A stretch of DNA of 64,000 nt. Origin: Deltaproteobacteria bacterium. GTDB taxonomy: Bacteria; Desulfobacterota; Syntrophorhabdia; Syntrophorhabdales; Syntrophorhabdaceae. Below the pieces are notes generated by a model. That model was not told the DNA's origin. It did no database searches and saw only the letters and a list, made by a program, of their open reading frames with translations. This document shows, in pieces, positions 18,010 through 26,791 of the stretch (positions are counted from its first letter, which is position 1; every line of letters starts with the position of its first letter). The position numbers were made by a program, and so were the translations under genes. Location: positions 62,001 through 126,000 of the forward strand of contig JAKLET010000005.1 of NCBI GenBank assembly GCA_022711595.1. The letters are read 5' to 3'.

Positions 18010-18276
18010 TGCAAATACCTCCTGCCCAGTTGTGGTCGACAATAGATGATCAGGTATCGGGCGCGGGCCGGCATCTTGCCTCATGCGTTTGTCACATATA
18101 GCGCATTCAGAACCGTGTCACCCCCGGCAGAACAGGGAACATATCTCCCGCATCCATTCTTTTTTATCGGTCCTTTGCTTCAAAAGATTAAGGGGCCGGC
18201 GCTGAAAAGGGCACCGCCGGTCAAGGAATTCATCCTTTTCAACGCCCTGTTTTTATGTTAAAAAAAGGAGCACTGC

Positions 18277-18381
18277 ATGAAGCTTAAAGGGGGTGCGGAA
18301 AAATACCCCTTAAAACCGGAAGGCCGACGGCACGGACCGGGACCGCGTGCAGGACAATTTAAGGCACACAATATTCCATGA
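18277..18381 (+). CDS. 34-residue leader peptide coupled to the following gene
   Basis: ATG 18277 lies 7 bp after AAAAAAGGAG, the best ribosome site in this part of the window. The 34-codon ORF is rich in Lys, Arg, Gly and Pro (starts MKLKGGAEKYP). Its stop overlaps the start of the downstream gene as ATGA (18378-18381), and that gene lacks a good ribosome site of its own. This arrangement indicates translational coupling. The peptide has no recognisable similarity. Confidence 0.5.
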   Translation: MKLKGGAEKYPLKPEGRRHGPGPRAGQFKAHNIP

Positions 18382-19304
18382 GACAACCGGCAAATTCTCA
18401 AAGAAGGGCCGAAAAGTTCTTCTATAACCAGATACTCCATCAACTCAAGGACCAATTCCTCGAGTTCATGAATGACCGATTTTCCGCACAGTTCCTCAAC
18501 GACAAGACAAAAAGGCTTGTTGACGATCTTATAAACAACATCGGCAACGTCCGCCTCGACAAGCTTAATTCCATACGCTTTTTTATCGAGCACGAGGATA
18601 TATTCGACAACGTTGCCGATGTTCTTCAGGGACTCCCTCAAAAAGACCGGATCAATGCCGTCCTCGGCAGCAGCGACATGTCGAGGAAATACTCCATCGC
18701 CCTCACCTTCAGGCCGCCAGGAGCGGAGCGTATGGCCGGAAAGCAGCTTGAGAATGACCCCGTCACGGTAAGCGTCATCATGGATGTGTTCATGCGATGG
18801 CTTGATTTTATCCGGCAACGCGAACAGTCTCTTGCCGGCATCCTTCGCGAACTCGAAAAAATAGAGATAAACGCCATCGAGCAATACAGCTGTCTTCCCG
18901 ACACCATAAGGGACATCACGCTGAATCTCAAGACCTATGGCGAACTGAGGGTCATCCTGGAAGATACCATGAACAAGACGCTGTCCCAGAACGACATGAA
19001 ACCCTCGGCAAAACGCTGGTTCTGGGAAAAGGTGATCGTCCAGGGCGTCGAACTTCTCAATGATTTTTGTCACGACGAACATTGTCCGCCTCAGGGTTGT
19101 ACGAAGGTCCACGATCTTGCCATAACGAAAACCGCCGAGATCCTTGCCATCCTTTACCCTCACCGTTATAACTGTGCCCCGGACTTGATCGCCTCCGAGA
19201 TAAAAGAGCTTTATTTCCGGATAAGATACCCTCGAAAAGACGAGGACAGCTTCATCAGGAACCTCTTTTCACGTTATGCCGACGAAGAAAAGAGAATGGC
19301 CTGA
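18378..19304 (+). CDS. unrecognised 308-residue soluble protein
   Basis: I do not recognise this family. The product is largely alpha-helical in character, rich in charged residues and Leu/Ile, with no signal peptide or membrane span. Near residue 230-245 is HDEHCPPQGCTKVHD, a His/Cys cluster that could bind a metal (H..HC..GC...H). The start is chosen because it overlaps the stop of a well-initiated leader ORF. The opposite strand also holds a long open frame (18258-19163), but its composition is less protein-like. No neighbour on the same strand suggests a role. Confidence 0.65.
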   Translation: MRQPANSQRRAEKFFYNQILHQLKDQFLEFMNDRFSAQFLNDKTKRLVDDLINNIGNVRLDKLNSIRFFIEHEDIFDNVADVLQGLPQKDRINAVLGSSDMSRKYSIALTFRPPGAERMAGKQLENDPVTVSVIMDVFMRWLDFIRQREQSLAGILRELEKIEINAIEQYSCLPDTIRDITLNLKTYGELRVILEDTMNKTLSQNDMKPSAKRWFWEKVIVQGVELLNDFCHDEHCPPQGCTKVHDLAITKTAEILAILYPHRYNCAPDLIASEIKELYFRIRYPRKDEDSFIRNLFSRYADEEKRMA

Positions 19305-19568
19305 TCATCACCTTATCCGGTTTTTCCACACCATCTGACTTTAAATAACGATCCCGATCCTGCAGAATTATTCCGTTATGATATGCTTCATCAGACATGA
19401 GCGGTCGGGGGGACCAAAACAATTTTCTTCATGGCTTCAGAGGATGCGCTCACTTCGGTGTACATTGAAATACCCTTTAATGACCGGTGCCGGATAAAAA
19501 ACGTTCCTGTTTTTTCTTGCCTCCTGGCCCTCACATCCGGGGCCTAAGAAACCCTCCGGGGCCGGCAT
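19305..19568. other. intergenic region without recognisable gene
   Basis: Between the unknown protein and the terminator of the nfnAB gene I see no open frame with a ribosome site, no promoter of note and no repeat. Confidence 0.6.
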
Positions 19569-19606
19569 AAAAAAAGGCGGGGCTGTCAGATGCCCCGCCT
19601 TTTTGA
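19569..19606 (-). terminator. bidirectional rho-independent terminator
   Basis: A 13-bp perfect stem AAAAAGGCGGGGC / GCCCCGCCTTTTT (19571-19583 and 19592-19604) with an 8-nt loop is flanked by A and T runs. It terminates the nfnAB transcript and can also serve the plus-strand gene ending at 19304. Confidence 0.92.
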
Positions 19607-19624
19607 CTCTATGATATTTTCAGT

Positions 19625-21892
19625 CTACTTCTTCAGTGTCGCAAGATATTCGTCGATCGCCTTTGCCGCCTTTCGTCCCGCACCCATGGCGAGGATGACG
19701 GTTGCCGCGCCTGTTACGATGTCGCCGCCGGCGAATACACCCTTGCGGCTTGTCTGGCCGGTCTCCTCATCAGCCACTATGTTGCCGGATTTCTTGAGTT
19801 CCAAGTTCGGGGTCGTAGATGTGAGGATCGGGTTCGGACCCTGGCCGATGGCGACGATGACAACGTCGACGTCGAGGATAAAGTTGGAACCTTTGATCTC
19901 CACCGGTCTTCTCCTGCCTGACGCATCCGGCTCACCGAGTTCCATCTTCACGCACTCCAATCCTTTGACCCAGCCTGCTTCATCGCCGACCACCCTGATG
20001 GGGTTCGTCAACAGCCTGAAATCGATCCCTTCTTCTTCCGCGTGATGCGCTTCTTCCGCACGGGCCGGCATCTCATCGCGGCTGCGGCGGTAGACGAGGT
20101 ACACATCGGCTCCGAGGCGCTTGGAAACCCTTGCGGAGTCCATGGCGACATTGCCGCCGCCGATAACGGCCACCTTGCTGCCTACCCTGATCGGCGTATC
20201 ATACTCAGGGAAGAGGTATGCCTTCATGAGATTCGCCCTGGTAAGGAACTCGTTGGCGGAATAGACGCCGTTCAGGTTCTCGCCGGGTATGTTGAGGAAG
20301 TAAGGAAGACCTGCGCCTGTTCCGATGAACGCGGCATCATAGCCCTGTGCGAAAAGCTCGTCCAGGGTCACGGTCTGGCCGACGATAGAGTCGACCTTTA
20401 CTTTGGCGCCAAGCTTTTCCAGATAGTCCACTTCACGCTGCACGATCGCCTTGGGAAGACGGAATTCGGGAATACCGTAAACCAGAACGCCGCCCGCCTT
20501 GTGGAGCGCTTCATAAATGGAGACTTCGTGACCTTTCTTCGTGAGCTCGCCCGCGACGGTGAGACCGGCCGGGCCGGCGCCGATGATGGCCACTTTCTTG
20601 CCCGTTTTCTTCGGTTTGGCCGGGACCCTCACATCGCCGAGACCGAGTTCATAGTCAGCCGCAAAACGCTCGAGGCGCCCGATGGCGACAGGTTCCGATT
20701 TCTTGCCGAGGATACATTTTGACTCACACTGCGATTCCTGGGGGCAGACCCTTCCGCAGACGGCGGGAAGGCTGTTCGTTTCTTTAATAGTATGGATGGC
20801 GCCCATGAAATCGCCTTCCTTGATCTTCTGGATGAACTGCGGTATCTGGACGTTGACGGGGCAGCCCTCAACGCACGGGGGCTTCTTGCAGCCCAGGCAG
20901 CGCTGTGCCTCCATCATGGCATTCTCTTTCGTGTAGCCAAGCGCAACCTCTGCGAAGTTCTGGATCCTCTGCTTCGGGGCCTGCTCCGGCATCTTCACCC
21001 GCTTGCGGGCCTTCTTTATTGCCTTTTCCTGCGCCTCGATCTTGCACTTGTGGTCCCAGAGGGCGCGCCTTTCTTCACGGTTGTACATCTTCTGGCGAAG
21101 CACCAGTTCCGGGAAATCAACGGCGTGGCCGTCGAATTCAGGTCCGTCCACGCAGACGAACTTTGTTTCGCCGCCGATGGTGGCACGGCAGCATCCGCAC
21201 ATGCCGGTACCGTCAACCATGATGGTATTGAGGCTGACCACGGTCTTGATCCCCGTCGGACGGGTCACGTCGCTGACGGCCTTCATCATGATGACCGGGC
21301 CGATGCCCACAACGAGGGCGATGTTGTTCGCACCGCGCTCTTCGATTATCTTCTTCAGGACATCGGTAACGAAACCATGGTGTCCGTAAGTGCCGTCATC
21401 AGTGGTAACGTGAACTGTTGTGCTCGCTTTTTTCATCTCCTCTTCAAGTATGAGCATTCCCTGGGTGCGGGCGCCGATTATGGAGATGACCTCATTGCCC
21501 GCCTCAAGGAGCGCCTTGGCGATGGGAAGGACCGGCGCAACGCCGACGCCGCCGCCCACGCAGACAACGGTGCCGAATTTCTCAATATGGCTCGGCTTGC
21601 CCAGGGGGCCGACAACGTCGATGAGCGCACTGCCCTGCTCGAACTTTGCGAGTTTCTGGGTTGACGTTCCCACTTCCTGGAAGATAATGGTGATGGTGCC
21701 TTTCTTGCGGTCGAAATCTGCAACGGTGAGCGGGATACGCTCCGCCATGTCGTCGCCGCGGACGACAACGAACTGTCCTGCCTTCACCTTTTTCGCGATG
21801 TCCGGTACGTAGAGCCTGTACATGGTGATCGAGGGAGCCAGAATGCGCTTCTCCACGATCTCGTTCAATTTGGTTGCTTTCTTAGTAGCCAT
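19625..21892 (-). CDS. fused NfnA-NfnB: NADH-dependent reduced ferredoxin:NADP+ oxidoreductase
   Basis: One 755-residue chain joins two normally separate subunits. Residues 1 to about 285 match NfnA (ferredoxin-NADP reductase-like, FAD and NAD folds, with the [2Fe-2S] string DGTGMCGCCRATIGG). Residues about 310-755 match NfnB, the GltD-like subunit: Cys-rich CLGCKKPPCVEGCP and CGRVCPQESQCESKC for two [4Fe-4S] clusters, FAD site IGAGPAGL and NADPH site IGGGNVAMD. Nfn couples NADH and reduced ferredoxin to NADP+ reduction by flavin-based electron bifurcation. Sulfide dehydrogenase (SudAB) is a close alternative. The start follows AAAAGGAG. It is last in line after the redox sensor genes and ends at a strong terminator. 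Confidence 0.88.
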   Translation of the reverse strand: MATKKATKLNEIVEKRILAPSITMYRLYVPDIAKKVKAGQFVVVRGDDMAERIPLTVADFDRKKGTITIIFQEVGTSTQKLAKFEQGSALIDVVGPLGKPSHIEKFGTVVCVGGGVGVAPVLPIAKALLEAGNEVISIIGARTQGMLILEEEMKKASTTVHVTTDDGTYGHHGFVTDVLKKIIEERGANNIALVVGIGPVIMMKAVSDVTRPTGIKTVVSLNTIMVDGTGMCGCCRATIGGETKFVCVDGPEFDGHAVDFPELVLRQKMYNREERRALWDHKCKIEAQEKAIKKARKRVKMPEQAPKQRIQNFAEVALGYTKENAMMEAQRCLGCKKPPCVEGCPVNVQIPQFIQKIKEGDFMGAIHTIKETNSLPAVCGRVCPQESQCESKCILGKKSEPVAIGRLERFAADYELGLGDVRVPAKPKKTGKKVAIIGAGPAGLTVAGELTKKGHEVSIYEALHKAGGVLVYGIPEFRLPKAIVQREVDYLEKLGAKVKVDSIVGQTVTLDELFAQGYDAAFIGTGAGLPYFLNIPGENLNGVYSANEFLTRANLMKAYLFPEYDTPIRVGSKVAVIGGGNVAMDSARVSKRLGADVYLVYRRSRDEMPARAEEAHHAEEEGIDFRLLTNPIRVVGDEAGWVKGLECVKMELGEPDASGRRRPVEIKGSNFILDVDVVIVAIGQGPNPILTSTTPNLELKKSGNIVADEETGQTSRKGVFAGGDIVTGAATVILAMGAGRKAAKAIDEYLATLKK

Positions 21893-21930
21893 AACGTCTC
21901 CTTTTCAAAAGTTTAATTCTATCAAAACAG

Positions 21931-23433
21931 TTACTTTCCATTTACCTGTTTTAAAGGCAGCTTAACGGTAAAGGTCGTGCCCTTCCCGATCTTGCTCTCA
22001 ACCTCTATGCGCCCGAAATGTGATTCAACGATCCTCTTTACGATGGACAATCCCAGTCCGGTGCCGGTCGTGTAACGCGTGCTTTCCCCCTGCACACGAT
22101 AGAACTCGTCAAAGATGCAGGGGAGACATTCTTCTTCAATGCCTATGCCCGTATCGCTTACGCTTATGCTAAGGTAATGCGCATCCGGCACGGCCCTGAC
22201 AACGACCTTGCCGTTCTTCACATTGTATTTCATGGCATTGGATACAAGGTTTGTGAGGAGCTGTTCCATCTCGGCCCTGTCGGCCTCGATGAGCGGCAGC
22301 TTTTCAGGTATGTCCGAAGCAAAGGAAACATCCTTCGTGGAGCCCTGAACCTTGAAAAGCTCGATGGTATTTCCTATGATCTCCGTCATATCGAGGAGCT
22401 CTTTTTTCCTTACCACCTTTTTTGTTTCCAGCTTCGCAAAGAGCAGGAGGTCATTGACAAGGTCCATGAGCGACCTTGCGCGGAGCTTTGCCCGCTCCAG
22501 CATCTGCTTGTTGAATTGCGGGTCTGTCCCCGCGACACCCGTGAGATAGGCATTGAGGTATCCCTCGATAGCCCCCAGCGGCGCCCGGAGCTCATGCGCC
22601 ACCATCCTCACGAACTGCGACTTCACCTCTTCGACCTCCTTGAGGCCGGAAATATCACGGAAGGTGCAGACAACGCCAAGATTCTGGCCTTTTTCATCGC
22701 GCACTCCCGCAACATTGACCATTAAGGTCTTCGGCGTCTCCCCGGAAAGCACCACCTCTTCCGAGATGATCGTATACTGGGAAAAATCAGGGGAAAACGC
22801 CTTGCTGATCACTTCAATAAGGTCCTTCTGTCTTATCGCCTTCTGAAAATCCATCCCTACCCCGGAGTCATCCACCCTGCCTGTTACGTTGAGCATCTTA
22901 AGTACGGCCGGGTTCCACAGCACAAGCTGGTGTTCGCGGTTTATGACCAGTATGCCGTCGGCCATGGAGTTGACGATGGTATGGAGCTTCGATTTCTCGC
23001 TTGCCACCTCGAGAAGCCTCTGGTCGCGCTCTTCGCGCAGCTTTTCCTTCTCTATGGTGAGCCGCCTCTTGTCAAGGCCCCGGTTCAGGACTGCCAGAAG
23101 CTGGTCCGGATTGAAAGGTTTGGGGATATAATCGTAGGCGCCGTGCTTCATCGCCTCAACGGCCGTCTCCACGGTCGCAAAACCCGTGATGACCACCAGA
23201 ATGATCCCCGGATCGATCTGTCTCACCTGTTCCATCAGCTCAAGTCCGCCCATGACGGGCATCATGAGGTCGACAAGGATCAGGTCATAGGGTTTCCCCC
23301 TGACCATTTCGAGCCCGGCCTTGCCGTTCTCGGCGACATCGACACCGTAACCCTCTGATGAGAGTATCCTCCGGCATCCTTCGCGGATCCCTTTTTCATC
23401 GTCTACAACAAGGATGTTGACAGTTTCCGTCAT
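21931..23433 (-). CDS. receiver-PAS-histidine kinase (REC-HK hybrid)
   Basis: This 500-residue cytosolic protein begins with a receiver domain (acceptor Asp55 in LILVDLMMP, KPF at about 104). A coiled linker and PAS domain (about 150-255) follow, then HisKA with His in VAHELRAPLG and an ATPase domain (NLVSNAMKYN, DTGIGIE, GTGLGLSI). A receiver placed before a kinase usually lets one kinase be tuned by another. It starts 16 bp after the lone receiver gene and ends 38 bp before nfnAB, so the set is likely one transcript. Confidence 0.92.
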   Translation of the reverse strand: MTETVNILVVDDEKGIREGCRRILSSEGYGVDVAENGKAGLEMVRGKPYDLILVDLMMPVMGGLELMEQVRQIDPGIILVVITGFATVETAVEAMKHGAYDYIPKPFNPDQLLAVLNRGLDKRRLTIEKEKLREERDQRLLEVASEKSKLHTIVNSMADGILVINREHQLVLWNPAVLKMLNVTGRVDDSGVGMDFQKAIRQKDLIEVISKAFSPDFSQYTIISEEVVLSGETPKTLMVNVAGVRDEKGQNLGVVCTFRDISGLKEVEEVKSQFVRMVAHELRAPLGAIEGYLNAYLTGVAGTDPQFNKQMLERAKLRARSLMDLVNDLLLFAKLETKKVVRKKELLDMTEIIGNTIELFKVQGSTKDVSFASDIPEKLPLIEADRAEMEQLLTNLVSNAMKYNVKNGKVVVRAVPDAHYLSISVSDTGIGIEEECLPCIFDEFYRVQGESTRYTTGTGLGLSIVKRIVESHFGRIEVESKIGKGTTFTVKLPLKQVNGK

Positions 23434-23449
23434 CGACGTTCCCGGAAGA

Positions 23450-23851
23450 CTACCCCTTTTTCGCCTTCTCGATGAGGGCGTTTATCCTTTTTACCAGTTC
23501 TTCCGGCTCCACGGGCTTGCTTACAAAGTCGTCCGTTTTCATCCAGTAGCCGTCCTGGTCCTGAGTGAAATCATACCCGGTCTCGCCGGCGACGGCAGAG
23601 ATCATCAGGATGGGGATCTCTTTGTAACGGGGGTCCGCCTTGATGGATTTGGCGAAACTGAAACCTGTGTCGTGCTTCTCCAGCATAAGGTCGAGGAGGA
23701 TGAGATCGGGCGCGTCGAATTGCACCTTGTCCATGCCCTCCCGGGCGGAGAAAGCTGTTTCGACCTCGAAGCCGTTGTTTACCAGGACTGCCTTGTTGAG
23801 ATCAACGAAATCGACGTCGTCATCAATGATTAAGATTCTTTTTTGTGCCAT
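23450..23851 (-). CDS. single-domain response regulator (receiver only)
   Basis: A CheY-like receiver of 133 residues with the acidic pair IIDDD at 8-12, acceptor Asp54 (ILLDLMLEK) and the conserved Lys in VSKPVEPEE. There is no output domain, so it is a phospho-relay intermediate or acts by protein contact. Its start lies 29 bp inside the 3' end of the sensor-kinase gene in another frame, which implies tight co-translation. Confidence 0.92.
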   Translation of the reverse strand: MAQKRILIIDDDVDFVDLNKAVLVNNGFEVETAFSAREGMDKVQFDAPDLILLDLMLEKHDTGFSFAKSIKADPRYKEIPILMISAVAGETGYDFTQDQDGYWMKTDDFVSKPVEPEELVKRINALIEKAKKG

Positions 23852-25952
23852 AGTTCCTTCTCCCTGTGTTTATATTTTGAGTTGCCGCTAAAACTTTAGC
23901 CTTTGTCTGCGTCCTCCCGCCGCTTACGTCCACGGGCAGGGTGATAATGAACGTGCTTCCTTTCCCCATCTCCGTCTCGACGTCTATCTGGCCGAAGTGC
24001 CGCTCCACGATGCCATAGGAAATGGCGAGCCCGAGCCCGGTCCCTTTCTCCTTGGTGGTGAAAAAGGGGTTGAAGAGCTTGCTGACGTGTTCGGGCGTGA
24101 TACCTGGTCCCGTGTCCTTGATCTTGATGCTGATCACGCCGGCATCATGGGCCGTGGTGATCGCGAGAGACCCTCTTCCCTCCATCGCCTGGGCCGCGTT
24201 GAGCATGATGTTGAGAATTACCTGCTTGAGCTGTGTGGCATCGGCAAAGAGCGTGGGGATATTGCTGCCGAAGGTCTTTTTGATCTTGATGTTTTGGAAC
24301 AGGACCTGGTTCGCTATAAGACTCAACGTTTCCTCGATGAGGTCGTTGATGTCGGTGTCTCCCGGTTTGAGCTTCGTCTCCCGGGCAAAGCTCAAAAGCC
24401 CCTGAACGATCTCCTTTGTCCTGTTCGCCTCGCTGATTATCAGATCGATGTCTTCCTTTCTCGGGTCATCGGCATCGAGCGACTTATTGAGAATATGGGC
24501 ATATATGGTGATCGTGCCGAGGGGGTTGTTGATCTCGTGGGCCACACCCGCGGCGAGCTGCCCAAGGGCGGCAAGCTTTTCCGTCCTGATGAGCTGGAAC
24601 TGGGCCTGCTCCAGTTCCTGGTGCGACCGCTGGAGCTCCTTGTGAGATTTTTCAAGCTGCTGGTAGATAAGCTTGCTCTCTTCCAGCAGATAAGGAAGGC
24701 AGTATTCGGCCTCCGATATCCCCTGAGCAACGGCAACCGCTTTTTCCCAGCATGTCTGGTAGCCACAGGCGCGGCAATCGAGGTTGTTGTGCGGAGGCAG
24801 CTTGATGATCTTCTTCAGCACGGAGCGTATCTGTTCCTCCGTGGGAATGGGAAGCTGCTGGACATCGGGCTTGAAGGTGCGTGTGAGTCCGACGGCGGAA
24901 TACTCTTTCATGATCTTTTGCAGCATCAGGGCGCTCCGGGGATTGATCTGCGACTTGGCGTAACGCGATACGATCTGTCTGCGTCCCAGTATGGAGAGCT
25001 CCCGGTCGACAAAGGGGCCGTCCACACAGCCGTCACAAAAGACAAGGTCGAGGAATTTTGCCTGAATATATCCTTTCGCAAGCTGGTTGAGCGCGGCAAT
25101 GACCCTTCTCCGCCCGTAGGCGACGCTCACCTGGTCGACAAGTACATCGAAGCTGTGCCCAAGGGCCCTGTTGACACCGCCGATAACGGAAATGATCCTC
25201 CCGAGGGCGGGCACATCGCCGTCAAACGGTGCCTCGTCAACCTTTCTCGGGTCGATCCCTGCCTCGGCAAACATGAGCCTCACATCACGGAAGGTGATGA
25301 CATGGTCCACAGAGTCGGCTATTTCCCTGATGCTTATCTCTCCCATCCGCGCGAGGCACGGGGAGATATAGACGACCCGCCAACCGCTTCCCTTCGCCTT
25401 CTTGATGATCCTTCCAGCGGCCACCATGGGGGACACGATGGGGGCCAGGTTGCCGATAAGCTGCGGGAGGTATTTCTGGATATAGAAAACAATGACGGGA
25501 CAGAAAGAAGAAATGACGGGGTGCTCCACATTACTTGCGAGAAACTTTCTGTAAGCCACGCTGGTCAGCTCCGCGCCAACGGCGCCTTCCCATACCTCGC
25601 TGAATCCCAGCTCCTTTAGGGCAAAGCTGAGTTGACCGGGACTCACGCTGTCAAAAACAGCCGGGAAAGCAGGGTCGATACAGGCGATGACATTTTCGTT
25701 CGCCTCGATCGACCTCCTGACCGTACCGGCATCGCTCTCATATGCCATCGCCTGGTGCGGGCAGGCGGTGATGCAGTTGCCGCAGAGTATGCAGCGCTCC
25801 GGAATGATCCTGATGGATTCTTTCTCCAGCTTGATTGCCTTTGCGGGGCAGAGCTGGACGCAGTAGAAACACCTGCGGCACTTGTGGTTGTTGACCTCCA
25901 CCCTGGGATATGCCCGGCGTTCTTCTGTTATTGGATCGCGCACCGTATTCAT
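23823..25952 (-). CDS. [FeFe]-hydrogenase-like iron-sulfur sensor histidine kinase
   Basis: The 709-residue protein starts with a 2[4Fe-4S] ferredoxin (Cys25, 28, 31, 35 and 54, 57, 60, 64). An [FeFe]-hydrogenase large-subunit-like domain follows (about 85-345) with the degenerate motifs SSFCP (Cys151), SPCLARMGE (Cys199) and FCDGC (Cys306, Cys309). A four-Cys Fe-S domain (393, 396, 401, 418), a coiled coil (about 420-455) and a kinase with His472 in AHEINNP come next. The Cys equivalent to the proton-transfer residue of active hydrogenases is Phe150, so it is more likely a redox or H2 sensor than an enzyme. It has its own promoter and heads a string of receiver, REC-kinase and nfnAB. Confidence 0.88.
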   Translation of the reverse strand: MNTVRDPITEERRAYPRVEVNNHKCRRCFYCVQLCPAKAIKLEKESIRIIPERCILCGNCITACPHQAMAYESDAGTVRRSIEANENVIACIDPAFPAVFDSVSPGQLSFALKELGFSEVWEGAVGAELTSVAYRKFLASNVEHPVISSFCPVIVFYIQKYLPQLIGNLAPIVSPMVAAGRIIKKAKGSGWRVVYISPCLARMGEISIREIADSVDHVITFRDVRLMFAEAGIDPRKVDEAPFDGDVPALGRIISVIGGVNRALGHSFDVLVDQVSVAYGRRRVIAALNQLAKGYIQAKFLDLVFCDGCVDGPFVDRELSILGRRQIVSRYAKSQINPRSALMLQKIMKEYSAVGLTRTFKPDVQQLPIPTEEQIRSVLKKIIKLPPHNNLDCRACGYQTCWEKAVAVAQGISEAEYCLPYLLEESKLIYQQLEKSHKELQRSHQELEQAQFQLIRTEKLAALGQLAAGVAHEINNPLGTITIYAHILNKSLDADDPRKEDIDLIISEANRTKEIVQGLLSFARETKLKPGDTDINDLIEETLSLIANQVLFQNIKIKKTFGSNIPTLFADATQLKQVILNIMLNAAQAMEGRGSLAITTAHDAGVISIKIKDTGPGITPEHVSKLFNPFFTTKEKGTGLGLAISYGIVERHFGQIDVETEMGKGSTFIITLPVDVSGGRTQTKAKVLAATQNINTGRRNYGTKKNLNH

Positions 25953-25987
25953 CCGAATTGCTCTGGAAATTTAATAAATTACCACAA

Positions 25988-26017
25988 ATATTACAGTAAA
26001 TGAGAGTCCTTTGTCAA
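25988..26017 (-). promoter_or_regulatory. sigma-70 promoter of the sensor-kinase/nfnAB gene string
   Basis: On the minus strand a perfect TTGACA (26017-26012) is followed after 18 bp by TAATAT (25993-25988; 4 of 6), 36 bp before the kinase start. The region is otherwise AT-rich and non-coding. Confidence 0.55.
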
Positions 26018-26037
26018 TTAAAGGAAGAGATGCACTT

Positions 26038-26748
26038 CTACGGGAAGCTGATGGCCCCTTTCGGACATGTTTTCACGCAAAGCCCGCATTTGAGGCAATC
26101 GCCCTTGAAGGCCATGGCATCGCCCTGTTTCATCTCATGGGGGGCAAGCTGCATCGGACAGGTCTTTGAACAAAGTTTGCAGTCAATGCAGGCGTCCTTG
26201 TCCATTTTCAGCAGGTAGCGGTCCTTTCCCACCCAGCTCGAAAGGCTTCCTATGGGACAGATGGAGCACCAGGCGCGCTGGTGCAGGAAAAGGGCCAGGA
26301 AAACACCGACAACGGTTGTGACGGTGAGCAGAATGACGAAGAACCTGCCGATCGCATAGGGGTCGGGCCAGAGCCGCAGGACCTGGAAGGCGAGCATGGC
26401 CATGAGAAAGGCGAGCACCCCCGCCCTAACGGGCGTGGACCTGAGCCAGTCCGGGATCTTTCGCCCGGGACTGATCGCCTTCATGTACGTATCGGCAAAA
26501 GACCCCCGGGGACACATCCAGTTGCACCATTTTCTCCCGCGCACGGCTGCGAGACCGACACCTGCCACCATGCACAGGGGGATGAAATAACCTATGAGGG
26601 AATAGAACCAGCCCGCGACAAGAAGGACAAGGAAAAGGGTGCCAAAAATGACCTGCTTGACCATTCTCGACCGTTTTACCTGCTCAAAGGCTTTCTTTCT
26701 CTCCTGTACAGGCTTTTCCTGTTCTGCGTTTTTTTTCATCTCTTCCAT
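26038..26748 (-). CDS. membrane-bound 4Fe-4S polyferredoxin (NapH/CcoG/RdxA-like)
   Basis: The 236-residue protein has about four membrane helices and two cytosolic-edge CxxxCP motifs (CNWMCP near 75, CSICP near 165). Two [4Fe-4S] ferredoxin motifs lie at the C-terminus (CIDCKLCSKTCP and CLKCGLCVKTCP). Such proteins pass electrons between the membrane quinone pool and soluble partners or help assemble metal centres. The N-terminal 30 residues are highly charged. It lies 43 bp after an ArsR-type repressor on the same strand and is likely controlled by it. Confidence 0.85.
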   Translation of the reverse strand: MEEMKKNAEQEKPVQERKKAFEQVKRSRMVKQVIFGTLFLVLLVAGWFYSLIGYFIPLCMVAGVGLAAVRGRKWCNWMCPRGSFADTYMKAISPGRKIPDWLRSTPVRAGVLAFLMAMLAFQVLRLWPDPYAIGRFFVILLTVTTVVGVFLALFLHQRAWCSICPIGSLSSWVGKDRYLLKMDKDACIDCKLCSKTCPMQLAPHEMKQGDAMAFKGDCLKCGLCVKTCPKGAISFP

Positions 26749-26791
26749 GGGGCCCCTCTCTTCTTATACCATTACTATATATATAAAGCGG

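Noticed and set aside
17988-18276. Cyclic di-GMP (GEMM) riboswitch before the GGDEF gene
   Set aside because: The conserved GEMM core strings are not present on the minus strand.
18258-19163. 301-codon minus-strand frame opposite the unknown 308-residue protein
   Set aside because: The plus-strand frame has a coupled start and more protein-like composition; the minus frame has no ribosome site. Not fully excluded without codon-usage statistics.
23997-25619. 540-codon plus-strand frame
   Set aside because: Lies antisense within the iron-sulfur sensor kinase, whose domains and motifs are unmistakable.
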